This document shows, in pieces, positions 1 through 6,114 of a stretch of DNA of 12,821 nt. The stretch is from UBA8518 sp041659585 (GTDB lineage Bacteria; Patescibacteriota; Minisyncoccia; Moranbacterales; UBA2206), in the NCBI GenBank assembly GCA_041659585.1, contig JBAZXY010000031.1, forward strand, positions 1-12,821. The letters are read 5' to 3'. How positions within the stretch are numbered: position 1 is the first letter of the stretch; each line of letters starts with the position of its first letter. The notes under the pieces were generated by a model. It saw nothing but the letters and a program-made list of their open reading frames with translations. It did not search any database and was not told where the DNA came from. A program made the translations under genes and the position numbers.

Positions 1-197
1 GCGATAACCTATCTTTGCGCGAAACAAGAATTATCCATGAAAAAGACATTCCTTTCACTAATGAAATCTATATTTACCGCGATAAAATCGCGATGCTTGA
101 ATTTGCGCAAGACACGCAAGGCTTCATCGTCAAATCCAAAGCCTTTGCAGAAGCGCAAGCCTGGATTTTTGAGAAATTATGGAGAATGTACGAATAA
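1..197 (+). CDS. TrmB-like transcriptional regulator, C-terminal fragment
   Basis: This is the 3' end of a gene cut by the window edge, read in frame 3 (codons begin at base 3). The visible ~64 residues run from DNLSLRETRII to a TAA at 195-197. The central stretch NEIYIYRDKIAMLEF followed by FIVKSKAFAEAQAWIFEKLW matches the ligand-binding C-terminal end of TrmB-like regulators. The same pattern occurs in the complete homologue at 4971-5723 (INIYNNKVAFMSYADKIG, then a final hydrophobic IYELLWKKI). The N-terminal winged-helix domain would lie outside the window, so DNA binding cannot be verified here. The family senses small molecules and represses or activates nearby genes; this member's ligand is unknown. 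No terminator is visible between it and the hydrolase at 284. Confidence 0.7.
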   Translation, partial: DNLSLRETRIIHEKDIPFTNEIYIYRDKIAMLEFAQDTQGFIVKSKAFAEAQAWIFEKLWRMYE

Positions 198-283
198 AAT
201 TATTACGAAACTGGCTTTGAACTGCCTTAAATTACCCAGCTAAGCATGGCCTCATTAAAGGGAGGTGTTGGTAAAATTAATGT

Positions 284-1048
284 ATGTTGCAGAAGAAAAA
301 TATCATAATTCAGAATCTGAATATTCAATATTTTCAAAGTGAAAAAATTGATAAAAATAATGCGCTTGTATTTTTGCATGGTTGGGGCTCATGCACTATG
401 CATTTTCGCAAAACTCTCGAAAAATGTGAGAATTTCATAGCTGTTGATCTTCCTGGTTTCGGAAATAGTGAAATATCCAAAACAGCGTGGTCGTTGGATG
501 ACTATGCTTCATTCATCAAAGAGTTTTTGAAAAAACTTAATATTGAAAATCCCATCATAGCGGGACATTCCTTTGGAGGAAGTATTGGAATCAAATACTG
601 TTCTAATAAAAATAAATGTAAAAAGCTCCTATTAATTGGGAGTGCAGGAATAAGAAGAAAGAAAAATGCTAAAAAATACGGATTTTTTATCGTAGCAAAG
701 ATTTTTGGAATACTGCTTTCCTTGCCACCCTTATGCAATTTAAAAAATATTGCCAAAGAGCATTTTTATAGAGTCATAGATTCTGCGGATTATATAAATG
801 CAGGCGCACTTACTGAAACTTATAGAAAAGTTATTAGGGAAGACCTGACAAATGACTTAAAAAAAATTAATGTACCCACAATATTAATTTGGGGAGAAAA
901 TGACAATGACACTCCGCTTCGAGATGGAAAATTAATGCAAAAACTCATAAGCAATTCCCGGTTATTCATAGTGCCAAATGCAAAACACTATGTTTTTCTT
1001 GATAATGAGAAGAAATTCGATGAAATATTTTTATCACAAATAAAATGA
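284..1048 (+). CDS. alpha/beta hydrolase
   Basis: A 254-residue single-domain alpha/beta-hydrolase-fold protein. Visible landmarks are the oxyanion-hole motif HGWG (32-35), DLPGFGNS (55-62), the nucleophile elbow GHSFGG (94-99, Ser96), the acid in WGEND (Asp207) and the C-terminal catalytic histidine in NAKHYVF (His235). The catalytic triad therefore looks intact. A cap region rich in Lys and hydrophobics lies at about 125-190. The start is fixed by an in-frame TAA two codons upstream (278-280). A GGAGG at 261-265 is the only SD-like site and lies far away (18 nt). The stop overlaps the next start by 4 bases (ATGA), so it is translated with the Mur ligase. The substrate is unknown. Its place in a murF-ddl operon suggests, by inference only, action on a cell-wall precursor or metabolite. 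GC is low compared with polA. Confidence 0.85.
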   Translation: MLQKKNIIIQNLNIQYFQSEKIDKNNALVFLHGWGSCTMHFRKTLEKCENFIAVDLPGFGNSEISKTAWSLDDYASFIKEFLKKLNIENPIIAGHSFGGSIGIKYCSNKNKCKKLLLIGSAGIRRKKNAKKYGFFIVAKIFGILLSLPPLCNLKNIAKEHFYRVIDSADYINAGALTETYRKVIREDLTNDLKKINVPTILIWGENDNDTPLRDGKLMQKLISNSRLFIVPNAKHYVFLDNEKKFDEIFLSQIK

Positions 1049-2409
1049 TACTAAAAAATCTTATTTATATATTACAGAGTGAAAATTACTCTTTCAAGCG
1101 TTTTCTGAAATTTGCATATACTCATTTAAAATGGTGGGGACTTGAGAATCGACAAAAAATAGTATGGACAAGGAAAGCGCTTGCTATCTGGGTAATAAGT
1201 TTACTAATTTTTTGTTTTGTCATCGTATTGTTTTTCATTACATTTAATATACTGGGATTGCTTGTAATTCCTTTCTTAATAGTATTACTGCCTATTATTA
1301 TTGGCATAGCTTTGTATGCAATTATGCCGCTTGATATAGCACTAAAGCAACAAAGGATAGCAAGCGCTACAAAAATTGTCTCAGCAAGCAGCACTATGGT
1401 TATTGGTGTTACCGGAAGTTATGGCAAAACAAGCACAAAAGAAATATTAGCAACAATTCTTGAACAAAAATTTCGAGTTATAAAAACTCCCGAAAATATA
1501 AATACTGATTTGGGTATCGCTGAATTTATTATTAATAATAAAGATGAGTTCAGAGATGACGGAATATTTATTGTAGAAATGGGAGCACATAAAATGGGAG
1601 AACTTGCAAAAATATGCAGAATGATATGTCCCTCGTATTCAATTCTAACTGGAATAAATGAATCTCACTTGGAAAGATTTGGCAACTTGGAAAATATAAT
1701 CAATGGTAAATTTGAACTTCCCAAAAACACAAAAGATTTGGCATTGCTGAATTTTGATGATGAAAATATAAATAAAAATTATTCAAAATTTAACCTTAAA
1801 AATTGCGCAGGTACTTCCAAGCAAGAGGCTAGTAATGTAAAAATCAAAGAAAATTTCAAGGGTCTAGAATTTGAGTGGGAAGGAAGAAAATTTGAGACTA
1901 GTCTTTTGGCAGAGCACAACATCGCATTGATTTTACTCTGTGCAAGAATTGCCAAGGAACTAGCAATGTCATTAGATGATATTTATATAGGCGTGAAAAA
2001 AATACAACCAGTCATGCACAGGTTGCAACCAATTTACAACTCCAATACTGACATCATGATAATAGATGACAGTTATAATGGAAATTTCAACGGCATTAAA
2101 AGTGGAATAGCTGTGATTAATAAAGCAACTGGCAGAAAAGTTGTTCTAACGCCTGGTCTTGTTGAATTGGGATCAGAAATGCAAGATGTTCATATTAAAA
2201 TTGGGGAACTATATGCAAGTAGCATTGATCTGGTATTGCTCATAGAGAATAAAATGACCCATTGCATAATCAAGGGGCTGGAAAAAAATAAATTTGTTAA
2301 CTATAAGGTATATAAAACCACGCAAGCAGCGCACAATGATTTAAAAAATGTTCTAAAACGTGGAGACGCTATAGTCTTTCAAAATGATCTGACTGATAAT
2401 TATTTTTAA
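1045..2409 (+). CDS. membrane-anchored MurF-like Mur ligase
   Basis: A 454-residue Mur-ligase-family protein, most like UDP-MurNAc-tripeptide:D-Ala-D-Ala ligase (MurF), which adds the D-Ala-D-Ala dipeptide to the peptidoglycan precursor using ATP. Motifs: P-loop GVTGSYGKTST (121-131), KTPENINTDLG (147-157), EMG (178-180), NESHLERFG (205-213), Lys222 in NGKFEL (the usual carbamylated Lys), HRLQP (325-329), the MurF signature DDSYNGN (341-347) and PGLVELG (370-376). The N-terminal UDP-sugar-binding domain of classical MurF is absent. In its place is a basic segment plus two hydrophobic helices at about 45-68 and 70-94, implying a cytoplasmic catalytic part anchored in the membrane. The C-terminal end (QNDLTDNYF) also departs from classical MurF. 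The gene starts inside the hydrolase stop codon and ends 11 bases before ddl. Dipeptide ligase activity is inferred from family and from the neighbouring ddl. Confidence 0.83.
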   Translation: MILKNLIYILQSENYSFKRFLKFAYTHLKWWGLENRQKIVWTRKALAIWVISLLIFCFVIVLFFITFNILGLLVIPFLIVLLPIIIGIALYAIMPLDIALKQQRIASATKIVSASSTMVIGVTGSYGKTSTKEILATILEQKFRVIKTPENINTDLGIAEFIINNKDEFRDDGIFIVEMGAHKMGELAKICRMICPSYSILTGINESHLERFGNLENIINGKFELPKNTKDLALLNFDDENINKNYSKFNLKNCAGTSKQEASNVKIKENFKGLEFEWEGRKFETSLLAEHNIALILLCARIAKELAMSLDDIYIGVKKIQPVMHRLQPIYNSNTDIMIIDDSYNGNFNGIKSGIAVINKATGRKVVLTPGLVELGSEMQDVHIKIGELYASSIDLVLLIENKMTHCIIKGLEKNKFVNYKVYKTTQAAHNDLKNVLKRGDAIVFQNDLTDNYF

Positions 2410-2420
2410 TATATAATTTT

Positions 2421-3608
2421 ATGGTTGAAAATAAAAAACAAATGACAATCGGCGTGTTTTTTGGGAGTAGAAATCCAGAGCATGAAGTTTCTATTATAAC
2501 CGGTCAACTAATAATATCCGAACTAAAAAAACTTGGCTATGCAGTTATTCCTGTTTATATAGACAAAAAGGGTAGATGGTTTTCAGATGAAAAACTACAA
2601 TCTTTAAATTTTTTTACTGATAAAAATTTAGAAGATGAATTAAATAAGCTTAAAAATTGCTCCATAGAATTTGATGCTCAAAATCATAAATTGGCTATAA
2701 TAAATAAAGGTTTTCTGACTAAAAAAACAATAATTGACCTAGCATTCCCAGCTTTTCATGGCATGAATGGTGAAGATGGGACAATCCAAGGATTATTTGA
2801 ATTAGGCAATGTGCCGTATGCAGGATGTGAGGTTGCATGCAGCGCCATGACTATGGACAAAATAATTACTAAACAAATTTATAAAAGCTCTGGAATAGCG
2901 ACAACTCCATTTACGTATTTTACAAAAAATGATTGGGATAAAAATAAAGGATTGATTATTGAAAATATTAAAAAACTAAACTGGCCAGTATTTATCAAGC
3001 CAGCTCGACTTGGTTCTTCAATAGGAATTGCAAAAGTGCGAGATATTAATGAACTAGAAAACGCATGTGAAGTCGCACTTCATTATGACAATAGAATTAT
3101 CGCGGAAGAAAGTGTGGAGAATCTTGCTGATATTACCTGCGCTGTTTTAGGCAACGAAAATCCAATGCCTTCAATAGTGCAAGAGGCCACTTTTCAAGGA
3201 GAACATTTTAGCTATGAGGCAAAATATTTGGAAGATGGTGGAGCTCAACTTGGAAATGCTCAGAATAGCATAATAATTCCAGCCAATGTTGATGAGAAAA
3301 CAACAAAAGAAGTCCAAAATACAGCGATAAAAATCTATAAGCTGTTCGGCTGCAGTGGAATTGCTCGAGTTGATTTTCTATATGACAGAAAAAACAAGAA
3401 AGTGCATGCAAACGAAATAAATACTATGCCTGGCACATTATATCATCATCTTTGGAAAGCAAGCGGAATAGAAATTGGAGACTTACTAGAGAAGCTTATT
3501 AATTTGGCTATGCAAATGCATAAGGAAAAAAATGAAGTAACCTCCACATTTAAATCAGATATTCTCAGTTTTGCAAATTCTATAAAATTGAACATTAAGA
3601 AAAAATAA
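2421..3608 (+). CDS. ddl: D-alanine--D-alanine ligase
   Basis: A 395-residue ATP-grasp ligase that joins two D-Ala to make the dipeptide used by MurF. Motifs: EHEVS (20-24), HGMNGEDG (113-120), KPARLGSSIGI (193-203, ATP-binding), SYEAKY (264-269), RVDF (316-319) and NEINTMPG (331-338, metal binding). The YEAKY motif with its Tyr is typical of enzymes making D-Ala-D-Ala, not the D-lactate or D-serine Van ligases. The C-terminal ~45 residues after the ATP-grasp core are Lys-rich and longer than usual. It follows the Mur ligase by 11 bases without a visible SD, so translation is probably coupled. Base composition is about one third GC, clearly lower than the ddl fragment that follows at 3611. 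This suggests the intact gene is a foreign, non-orthologous copy. Confidence 0.93.
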   Translation: MVENKKQMTIGVFFGSRNPEHEVSIITGQLIISELKKLGYAVIPVYIDKKGRWFSDEKLQSLNFFTDKNLEDELNKLKNCSIEFDAQNHKLAIINKGFLTKKTIIDLAFPAFHGMNGEDGTIQGLFELGNVPYAGCEVACSAMTMDKIITKQIYKSSGIATTPFTYFTKNDWDKNKGLIIENIKKLNWPVFIKPARLGSSIGIAKVRDINELENACEVALHYDNRIIAEESVENLADITCAVLGNENPMPSIVQEATFQGEHFSYEAKYLEDGGAQLGNAQNSIIIPANVDEKTTKEVQNTAIKIYKLFGCSGIARVDFLYDRKNKKVHANEINTMPGTLYHHLWKASGIEIGDLLEKLINLAMQMHKEKNEVTSTFKSDILSFANSIKLNIKKK

Positions 3609-3610
3609 AT

Positions 3611-3766
3611 GCTGCTTCAGCTCACAAACACCTCTATATTCTCGAAATCAACACCATCCCCGGGATGACCAAAACCAGCATCACCCCGCGTGCCGCTCTG
3701 GCCGCCGGCTTTACTTTTGAAAATTTCCTCGACACTTTGATTGCAACTGCCTTGAAGGAAAACTAA
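3611..3766 (+). pseudogene. remnant of a second, different ddl gene (C-terminus only)
   Basis: In frame 2, right after the intact ddl stop (3606-3608), the sequence reads AASAHKHLYILEINTIPG, then a Thr/Arg/Ala-rich stretch, then FENFLDTLIATALKEN and a TAA at 3764-3766. EINTIPGMT followed by a short amphipathic tail is the canonical end of Ddl ATP-grasp enzymes, covering the last ~51 residues. It is not a duplicate of the upstream ddl, whose equivalent stretch is NEINTMPGTLYHHLWKASG. The remnant is about 50% GC, like polA, while the intact ddl is about one third GC. The reading frame is undamaged to its stop, so the truncation looks recent or the tail is neutral. Interpretation: a stump of the ancestral ddl left when the AT-rich operon at 284-3608 replaced it. 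Confidence 0.8.
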
Positions 3767-3792
3767 AACCTAGGTCAATTAACATCTAAATT

Positions 3793-3825
3793 AAAAGCCC
3801 CGTGCAACATATGCAAAGAGCTTTT
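3793..3825 (-). terminator. weak hairpin, possible terminator
   Basis: AAAAGC (3793-3798) pairs with GCTTTT (3820-3825) around an inner TGCA...TGCA, with mismatches between the two stems. On the minus strand the hairpin is followed by a short T/A-rich run (GCTTTTAATTT), so it could end the three-gene minus operon. On the plus strand no T-run follows. The stem is short, so the call is tentative. Confidence 0.3.
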
Positions 3826-3845
3826 GAGAGTTATTAAACATTTAT

Positions 3846-4199
3846 TTAATCTCTAAGCTGAGCTATCATCTTTTTAAGTTTAATATTATTAATACTTATA
3901 ATGGTCTCAGCACTGAAATTGATTTCAATCGTATATCTTTCTCCGACTTGATAGCCACGAGTTACTTGTTTGTCTTTCGGAGCTGCAAATATCTTGAAAG
4001 CATACATATCCGAAAAATATATGATTTCAGTATTTTCAAAAGACATCATATTCTCTGTGTCATCAAATATATTTGGAAAATCTTCTATGCGAGCAGAGCA
4101 CATAGACACCTCGTCACGTATAAGCCAATCCAAGCTCTTTTTAATTTTCTTATAATTCACCAGTTTGAATTTTACAATTATTTTTCCTGTCATTTTCAC
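3846..4199 (-). CDS. hypothetical soluble protein
   Basis: A protein of 117 residues (GTG start at 4199) or 115 residues (ATG at 4193). A very strong SD (AGGAGG at 4205-4210) lies 5 nt before the GTG and 11 nt before the ATG, so the start is uncertain by two codons. The sequence alternates charged and hydrophobic residues, with no signal peptide or membrane helix. It has a basic N-terminus (KIIVKFKLVNYKKIKKSLDW) and the pattern NTEIIYFSDMYAFKIF, suggesting a small mixed alpha/beta fold. I do not recognise the family. It is the last gene of a minus-strand operon of three small genes (4704 to 3846); the previous stop lies 10 bases upstream, directly before this SD. A role linked to the two membrane-associated proteins encoded before it is plausible but not shown. 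Confidence 0.7.
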   Translation of the reverse strand: MKMTGKIIVKFKLVNYKKIKKSLDWLIRDEVSMCSARIEDFPNIFDDTENMMSFENTEIIYFSDMYAFKIFAAPKDKQVTRGYQVGERYTIEINFSAETIISINNIKLKKMIAQLRD

Positions 4200-4208
4200 A
4201 CTCTCCTC

Positions 4209-4430
4209 CTACTTAACTGTTTTGAAAGGTGCAATTTCCACGAGCACCCCTTTCTTAAATTTGACAGTAGTTACAACTTGAACAATTTCCTCATCCTTCA
4301 TCGATCTAAGTATATCTGCAGAAAGACTATCCTCTATACCCCTCGTAGATTTTAAATGTCCAAAAGAGAAACCGAGCGCGAATGAAGATACAACCATCAT
4401 AAGCACTAAAATATTTGACTTACTATTCAT
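4209..4430 (-). CDS. small hypothetical protein with N-terminal membrane anchor
   Basis: A 73-residue protein with a hydrophobic segment at about residues 6-24 (NILVLMMVVSSFALGFSFGH). It acts as a signal anchor or uncleaved signal peptide, and is followed by a short soluble tail ending in a Lys/Val-rich stretch (VVTTVKFKKGVLVEIAPF). The start is chosen because an AGGGAGGGAG purine run just precedes the ATG at 4430. That purine run is also the last codons of the upstream gene, whose TAA (4432-4434) ends one base before this ATG, so the two are translationally coupled. The frame stays open upstream, but that part has no SD and lies inside the preceding gene. Family not recognised; probably outside-facing or a small membrane-complex subunit. 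Confidence 0.6.
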   Translation of the reverse strand: MNSKSNILVLMMVVSSFALGFSFGHLKSTRGIEDSLSADILRSMKDEEIVQVVTTVKFKKGVLVEIAPFKTVK

Positions 4431-4431
4431 A

Positions 4432-4704
4432 TTAGCTCCCTCCCTGCGGATTTTCCGCCTTATTTTTTTTCTCAGATTTAGCTCCATTGCAGATATTGAT
4501 AATATCGCAAATAAAACCAAGAAAGAGGCAGAGCACAATCATAAATGAAAACATATCTGATATAGGATCATTTTCTGCTGGTATTTGCTTTGTCGCATGC
4601 ATATAGGCAAAAAGTGCGACACAAGCAAAAATTCTGGGAAAAAAATACCATACCGCAAAACCAACCGCCCCAATAAACGTAGATGCTATGACCTGAGCAA
4701 TCAT
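4432..4704 (-). CDS. small hypothetical integral membrane protein
   Basis: A 90-residue protein beginning MIAQVIASTF. Hydrophobic segments lie at about 4-21, 24-36 and 52-71, with a charged loop (KQIPAENDPISD) between and a basic hydrophilic C-terminus (KSEKKNKAENPQGGS). An in-frame ATG at 4719 would add five residues (MEDKA). However, the GGAGG inside those codons sits 8 nt before the ATG at 4704, and nothing SD-like precedes 4719, so the inner start is preferred. It is the first gene of a three-gene minus operon driven by the promoter at 4768-4796. The family is not recognised and no catalytic motif is visible. Confidence 0.62.
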   Translation of the reverse strand: MIAQVIASTFIGAVGFAVWYFFPRIFACVALFAYMHATKQIPAENDPISDMFSFMIVLCLFLGFICDIINICNGAKSEKKNKAENPQGGS

Positions 4705-4767
4705 CGCCTTATCCTCCATTGTTAAATAACATCTTTAAATTACAATCACTATTGATTATAACTACTT

Positions 4768-4796
4768 ATTTTAATGTTTTTCATCAATACAGTCAA
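4768..4796 (-). promoter_or_regulatory. sigma70-type promoter of the three-gene minus operon
   Basis: On the minus strand TTGACT (4796-4791) and TAAAAT (4773-4768) are separated by exactly 17 bp, giving five of six matches to each consensus hexamer. The expected transcript start is near 4761, about 57 bases before the preferred ATG at 4704. A second TATAAT at 4760-4755 lies just downstream but lacks a convincing -35. Confidence 0.6.
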
Positions 4797-4856
4797 TATG
4801 TTCGTCTTTTATGCAATTTTTAGTATTTCATATTTTTACCTTATATTAGCCACATA

Positions 4857-4885
4857 TTGACAACTATATGATTCTTTGCTAGGCT
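4857..4885 (+). promoter_or_regulatory. promoter of the TrmB-like gene at 4971
   Basis: A perfect -35 TTGACA (4857-4862) is followed after 17 bp by TAGGCT (4880-4885), a poor -10 helped by a TG at the extended -10 position (TTGCTAGGCT). An alternative -10 is TATAAA at 4885-4890, but its spacing is long. The leader to the ATG at 4971 would be about 80 nt and contains two dyads. It is divergent from the promoter at 4768-4796, with 60 bp between the -35 elements. Confidence 0.5.
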
Positions 4886-4895
4886 ATAAAATAAA

Positions 4896-4913
4896 GACGA
4901 CGAAAATATCGTC
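4896..4913 (+). promoter_or_regulatory. short dyad in the TrmB leader
   Basis: GACGA (4896-4900) and TCGTC (4909-4913) form a 5-bp inverted repeat around an 8-base AT-rich centre, at or just after the predicted transcript start. It is a possible operator half-site pair for autoregulation. The arms are short enough that chance cannot be excluded. Confidence 0.25.
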
Positions 4914-4940
4914 AGCATAAAAAATAACCTCCTTGTTTTT

Positions 4941-4962
4941 CTTCTCCTTAGATAAGGAGAAG
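4941..4962 (+). promoter_or_regulatory. perfect 10-bp inverted repeat containing the SD of the TrmB-like gene
   Basis: CTTCTCCTTA (4941-4950) and TAAGGAGAAG (4953-4962) are exact reverse complements separated only by GA. The right arm holds the AAGGAG Shine-Dalgarno (4954-4959), 11 nt before the ATG at 4971. As RNA it can form a 9-bp hairpin with an AGAU loop that hides the ribosome site. As DNA it is an operator-like palindrome. Autoregulation by the encoded protein is an inference. Confidence 0.55.
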
Positions 4963-4970
4963 AATCAAAG

Positions 4971-5723
4971 ATGAGGTTGAGTATTGTAAACAATAAATAT
5001 ATTCTTATGATTTCAGAAATAATTCTTACTAATTTAGGATTGTCTCCTAATGAAGCTAATATATATCTGGCAGCCCTGGAGTCTGGCCAAGCTTCAGCGC
5101 AAAGAATCGCCCAAAAAGCTAAAATCAAAAGAACCACTGCCTATTCCGTTTTGGAAGGCATGGTAAAAAAAGGTTTTATTCTTAAAACTAACAAGGAAGG
5201 CCACCATCAATATTTAGCAGAAAATCCAAAGAGTTTAGCCGAAAGATTCAAAACCTACCAAAAAAGTTTTGAAAATGTTTTGCCCGAGTTGGAAGCTATC
5301 CATAATAAAAGAGACATAAAACCGAAAGTCTTATTTTTTGAAGATGAAGATGGTATCAAAAAAATTTACGAAGATACCATCAAAGAGAAACCGCAAGAAA
5401 TTTTGGAATTTAACACTTCAGAAATGCAAAGAGCATTTCCCGATTTACCAAAAAAATATCTTGAGCAAAGAAAACTAAACAATATCACTGCCATGCGTAT
5501 TACTCCCGCTGATAATTTTTGGAAATCACATAAGCAAGCCGATCAGGAAGAGCTAAGCGAAACAAAACTGATAAAAGATTTTAATATTCCGGTTGAAATA
5601 AATATATACAATAACAAAGTAGCTTTTATGTCCTACGCGGATAAAATAGGCCTTATAATTGAAAGCGAAGGAATCGCCAACTCAATGAAACAAATCTACG
5701 AATTGCTTTGGAAGAAAATATAA
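4971..5723 (+). CDS. TrmB-like transcriptional regulator
   Basis: A 250-residue protein. The N-terminal winged helix-turn-helix lies at about 16-80 (LGLSPNEANIYLAALESGQA, then the recognition helix IKRTTAYSVLEGMVKKGFI). A charged linker or coiled coil is at about 85-112. The C-terminal sensor-like domain is at about 117-250 with FFEDEDGIKKIYEDTI, INIYNNKVAFMSYADKIG and the terminal IYELLWKKI. Most TrmB proteins bind sugars or other small ligands and control adjacent genes; the ligand here is unknown. The ATG at 4971 is used because an SD lies 11 nt before it. A second ATG at 5007 (MISEII) would still leave the whole HTH. It has its own promoter and a leader palindrome over the SD. It ends four bases before the polA-tail remnant, which runs convergently. 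Confidence 0.85.
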   Translation: MRLSIVNNKYILMISEIILTNLGLSPNEANIYLAALESGQASAQRIAQKAKIKRTTAYSVLEGMVKKGFILKTNKEGHHQYLAENPKSLAERFKTYQKSFENVLPELEAIHNKRDIKPKVLFFEDEDGIKKIYEDTIKEKPQEILEFNTSEMQRAFPDLPKKYLEQRKLNNITAMRITPADNFWKSHKQADQEELSETKLIKDFNIPVEINIYNNKVAFMSYADKIGLIIESEGIANSMKQIYELLWKKI

Positions 5724-5726
5724 AAA

Positions 5727-5816
5727 CTACACTTCCCCCCAATTATCCCCCACTTTCACATCCACCACCAAGGGGACTTTGAGCGGATAGACTTGCTCCA
5801 TAGCGATTTTTATTTT
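5727..5816 (-). pseudogene. second copy of the polA 3' end
   Basis: This stretch matches the end of intact polA (7421-7510, constant offset 1694) at 83 of 90 bases, including the TAG stop, and encodes the same tail EQVYPLKVPLVVDVKVGDNW plus GEV. Seven differences are seen (5730, 5733, 5760, 5772, 5802, 5806, 5811). Six are synonymous third positions; one changes Thr to Ile. Similarity fades after about 5816, although the frame stays open to an ATG at 5861, giving a 44-codon chimeric frame with no SD. The almost purely synonymous divergence indicates that both tails belonged to working polA alleles before one was cut off here. The stump lies between the TrmB-like gene and the structured element. 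Confidence 0.85.
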
Positions 5817-5888
5817 ATATTTCCCAAGGATAAATCCAACTTTATTTTTGCGCATATCCATTATTAGAACCAATCACTCAATACTAAT

Positions 5889-6094
5889 AAAATTTATAGA
5901 ACTTGAGCTGCAATCGGGATTCTAACGCCGAAACGCCCCCATTTCCTGTGCGACCACCTCCCCCGCATAAAACTCTTGTTTCGACAACTTTCTGTTATCA
6001 GGTAGACCTGTTCGCGTTGTGTTTCTGAGCAGGCATTACTCAATAAGAGGGGCATGATTCCTTTCACCATTGCAGCTCAAACCCTACAAATTTT
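5889..6094 (-). ncRNA. candidate structured RNA closed by a 26-bp helix
   Basis: TTGAGCTGCAAT (5903-5914) is perfectly complementary to ATTGCAGCTCAA (6069-6080). The pairing continues outward for 14 more positions (5889-5902 with 6081-6094), with four non-Watson-Crick pairs. All four are G-U on the minus strand and A-C on the plus, so the RNA would be minus-strand, 206 nt, beginning 20 nt after the ATPase stop. Inside, on the minus strand, I can draw AUGCCCC with GGGGCGU (7 bp), UCUU with AAGA, UGAG with CUCA, ACAAC with GUUGU enclosing CAGG/CCUG, and UGCG with CGCA. These nest without conflict into a multibranched fold. The interior is about half GC while the flanks are AT-rich. A 58-codon frame (6070-5894) without SD is probably incidental. 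I do not recognise the RNA class. Alternatives are a small inverted-repeat (MITE-like) element or a transposon end. Confidence 0.5.
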
Positions 6095-6114
6095 TTATAT
6101 TCCTCTTGGAACAC

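Noticed and set aside
246..275. MASLKGGVGK reading frame resembling the start of a ParA/MinD P-loop
   Set aside because: The match covers ten residues, lacks the following TT, and the frame soon becomes unrelated. The purine run is better explained as the distant SD of the hydrolase gene.
3948..4355. Plus-strand frames opposite the small-gene operon
   Set aside because: The minus strand has three consecutive strong SDs, close packing and a promoter. The plus frames have no SD and low-complexity Phe/His/Ile-rich translations.
5820..5888. Any coding or regulatory signal between the polA stump and the structured element
   Set aside because: Apart from the open frame running off the stump there is only AT-rich sequence without hairpin or promoter.
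5894..6070. 58-codon minus-strand frame inside the structured element
   Set aside because: It has no SD, no recognisable family and an Arg/Trp-rich composition. The complementary ends explain the region better as structure.
5889..6094. tRNA, tmRNA, RNase P, SRP or CRISPR repeat identity for the structured element
   Set aside because: GTTAGAATCCC looks superficially like a T-arm but the arm does not pair. None of the conserved cores or tag-peptide features of these RNAs is present, and the repeat occurs only as one inverted pair.
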